This document shows positions 29,258 to 29,970 of a stretch of DNA of 29,970 nt, in pieces. How positions within the stretch are numbered: position 1 is the first letter of the stretch; the number at the start of each line of letters is the position of its first letter. The DNA lies in assembly GCA_031550925.1 (NCBI GenBank), contig JAVBOE010000051.1:1-29970 (forward strand), read 5' to 3'. The notes below the pieces were generated by a model. The model was not told the DNA's origin. It made no database searches and saw nothing but the letters and a program-made list of their open reading frames with translations. Position numbers and translations under genes: made by a program. This stretch comes from JAIRNF01 sp031550925 (GTDB lineage Bacteria; Bacteroidota; Bacteroidia; Bacteroidales; UBA932).

Positions 29258-29970
29258 ATGAAAGAACGATTAAGCTTCGATCCGTTTGTTCTTCCATTTA
29301 CGTTTGGAATAATATATATTGTTGTATATCTTATCATAGCAGTTATACGGGTAATAAATTCTTTGCCCACAGAAGATAAGCAGCGATTAGTAAAAGGGCT
29401 TTTCAGCAAAAAAATATTTATTTCGATAAAAGAAATTTTTCTTGAGTGTCTTCTACACCGCAAGATATTCGGGCATAACAAGTGGCTTGGCTTTATGCAC
29501 ATGAGCATTGCGTTAGGTTGGTTTATGATGATACTGATAGGCCATCTCGAAGTTAAGCTATATGCTCCCACCCGTTTCAACTTACCGTACTACCCCCTTT
29601 TCTTCCGCTACTTTATGATGGAAACGGAAACTACGCTGAGAGGAGGTCTCTTATTTTTCTTAATGGATTTCTTCCTGCTACTTACGCTGACAGGTATAGG
29701 AATGGCCATGTACAAACGAATCAATAAACGCAGATTTGGAATGCGTCGTACTACGAGACTTCGTTTAGGCGATACCATTGCAATGTACACATTATGGTCA
29801 ATATTTCCACTCCGCTTGCTAGCAGAGAGCTTTACCTCGAACGTAAGTGGTGGTAGTTTTTTAACGCGAGGCTTTGGACTGGTATTTGAGAACTTCGTCT
29901 CAAACCCCGATCACACTTTGCCTATATGGTGGGCATATTCCATCGCGTTGGGTGTATTTTTTGTGGCACT
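29258..29970 (+). CDS. Membrane heme b/Fe-S electron-transfer subunit (5' part, NarI/HdrE/DsrM-like)
   Basis: Open from the ATG at 29258 to the window edge (237 codons, no stop). It starts with a membrane helix (FTFGIIYIVVYLIIAVIRVI) and then has NKWLGFMHMSIALGWFMMILIGHLE, a helix with two His suited to heme b binding, and further helices at FLMDFFLLLTLTGIGMAMY and WWAYSIALGVFFVA. This is the pattern of nitrate-reductase gamma/HdrE/DsrM-type subunits that exchange electrons with quinones. In many anaerobes such a domain is fused to a C-terminal Fe-S CCG region (HdrD-like); whether that is so here lies outside the window. Confidence 0.75.
   Translation, partial: MKERLSFDPFVLPFTFGIIYIVVYLIIAVIRVINSLPTEDKQRLVKGLFSKKIFISIKEIFLECLLHRKIFGHNKWLGFMHMSIALGWFMMILIGHLEVKLYAPTRFNLPYYPLFFRYFMMETETTLRGGLLFFLMDFFLLLTLTGIGMAMYKRINKRRFGMRRTTRLRLGDTIAMYTLWSIFPLRLLAESFTSNVSGGSFLTRGFGLVFENFVSNPDHTLPIWWAYSIALGVFFVA

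Noticed and set aside
29251..29580. A 109-residue minus-strand frame at the right edge.
   Set aside because: It is antisense to the membrane heme b subunit, which is open to the window end and has strong family character.

Overview
The window is about 30 kb of chromosome from a member of the Bacteroidota, most likely the order Bacteroidales. The evidence is a Bacteroidota-specific DUF4290 protein, a FeoA-FeoB fusion with a small Cys-rich FeoB partner, families of small outer-membrane beta-barrel proteins, near absence of Shine-Dalgarno sequences, and promoters of the TTTG / TAnnTTTG type used by the Bacteroidota primary sigma factor. Base composition is moderately AT-rich. I found no phage, IS transposase, CRISPR array, tRNA or rRNA. 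Family calls come from motif recognition only; no database search was run.

Layout. 1-1472 (+) is the 3' end of an rnf operon (rnfG partial, rnfE, rnfA) encoding an ion-pumping ferredoxin:NAD+ oxidoreductase. It is followed by a TIGR02757-type protein and a Bfd-like [2Fe-2S] protein. 2879-6702 (-) is a UvrD/PcrA helicase operon with two small membrane proteins (one DUF805-like). 7109-9304 (+) carries hisS and a DUF4290 gene. 9378-10501 is an alpha/beta hydrolase gene bracketed by inverted copies of a dispersed repeat. 10606-13497 (-) holds an MFS transporter and purA. 13683-16497 (+) is an iron-uptake locus: a promoter overlapped by a Fur-family-like palindrome, then feoAB and a 54-residue Cys-rich membrane protein. 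feoB is interrupted by an in-frame TGA at a conserved glycine. 16553-21651 (-) contains an FMN reductase, an exported protein, four tandem paralogous beta-barrel genes each with its own hairpin, and a small Cys-rich lipoprotein. The C-terminal relic of a fifth beta-barrel gene lies at 21989-22092. 22148-23251 (-) is gcvT.

23505 to the end (+) is the most unusual region. It is a compact operon of heterodisulfide-reductase-like electron-transfer proteins: HdrC-like, HdrB-like, a short HdrA-like flavoprotein, a second HdrC-like protein and a membrane heme b/Fe-S subunit cut by the window edge. A HAD phosphatase, a DUF1877 protein, an FMN-barrel (PNPOx-like) protein and a voltage-gated cation channel lie between them. 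The channel pore filter carries acidic residues at the same three positions that make the engineered CavAb channel calcium-selective.

Together the two ends of the window suggest low-potential redox metabolism: Rnf (ferredoxin/NADH, ion gradient) and an Hdr-like complex that probably passes electrons to or from a membrane quinone or heme. The placement of an ion channel inside the Hdr-like transcription unit is the strongest candidate for something undescribed. The broken feoB and the decaying beta-barrel array are clear evolutionary or assembly anomalies.
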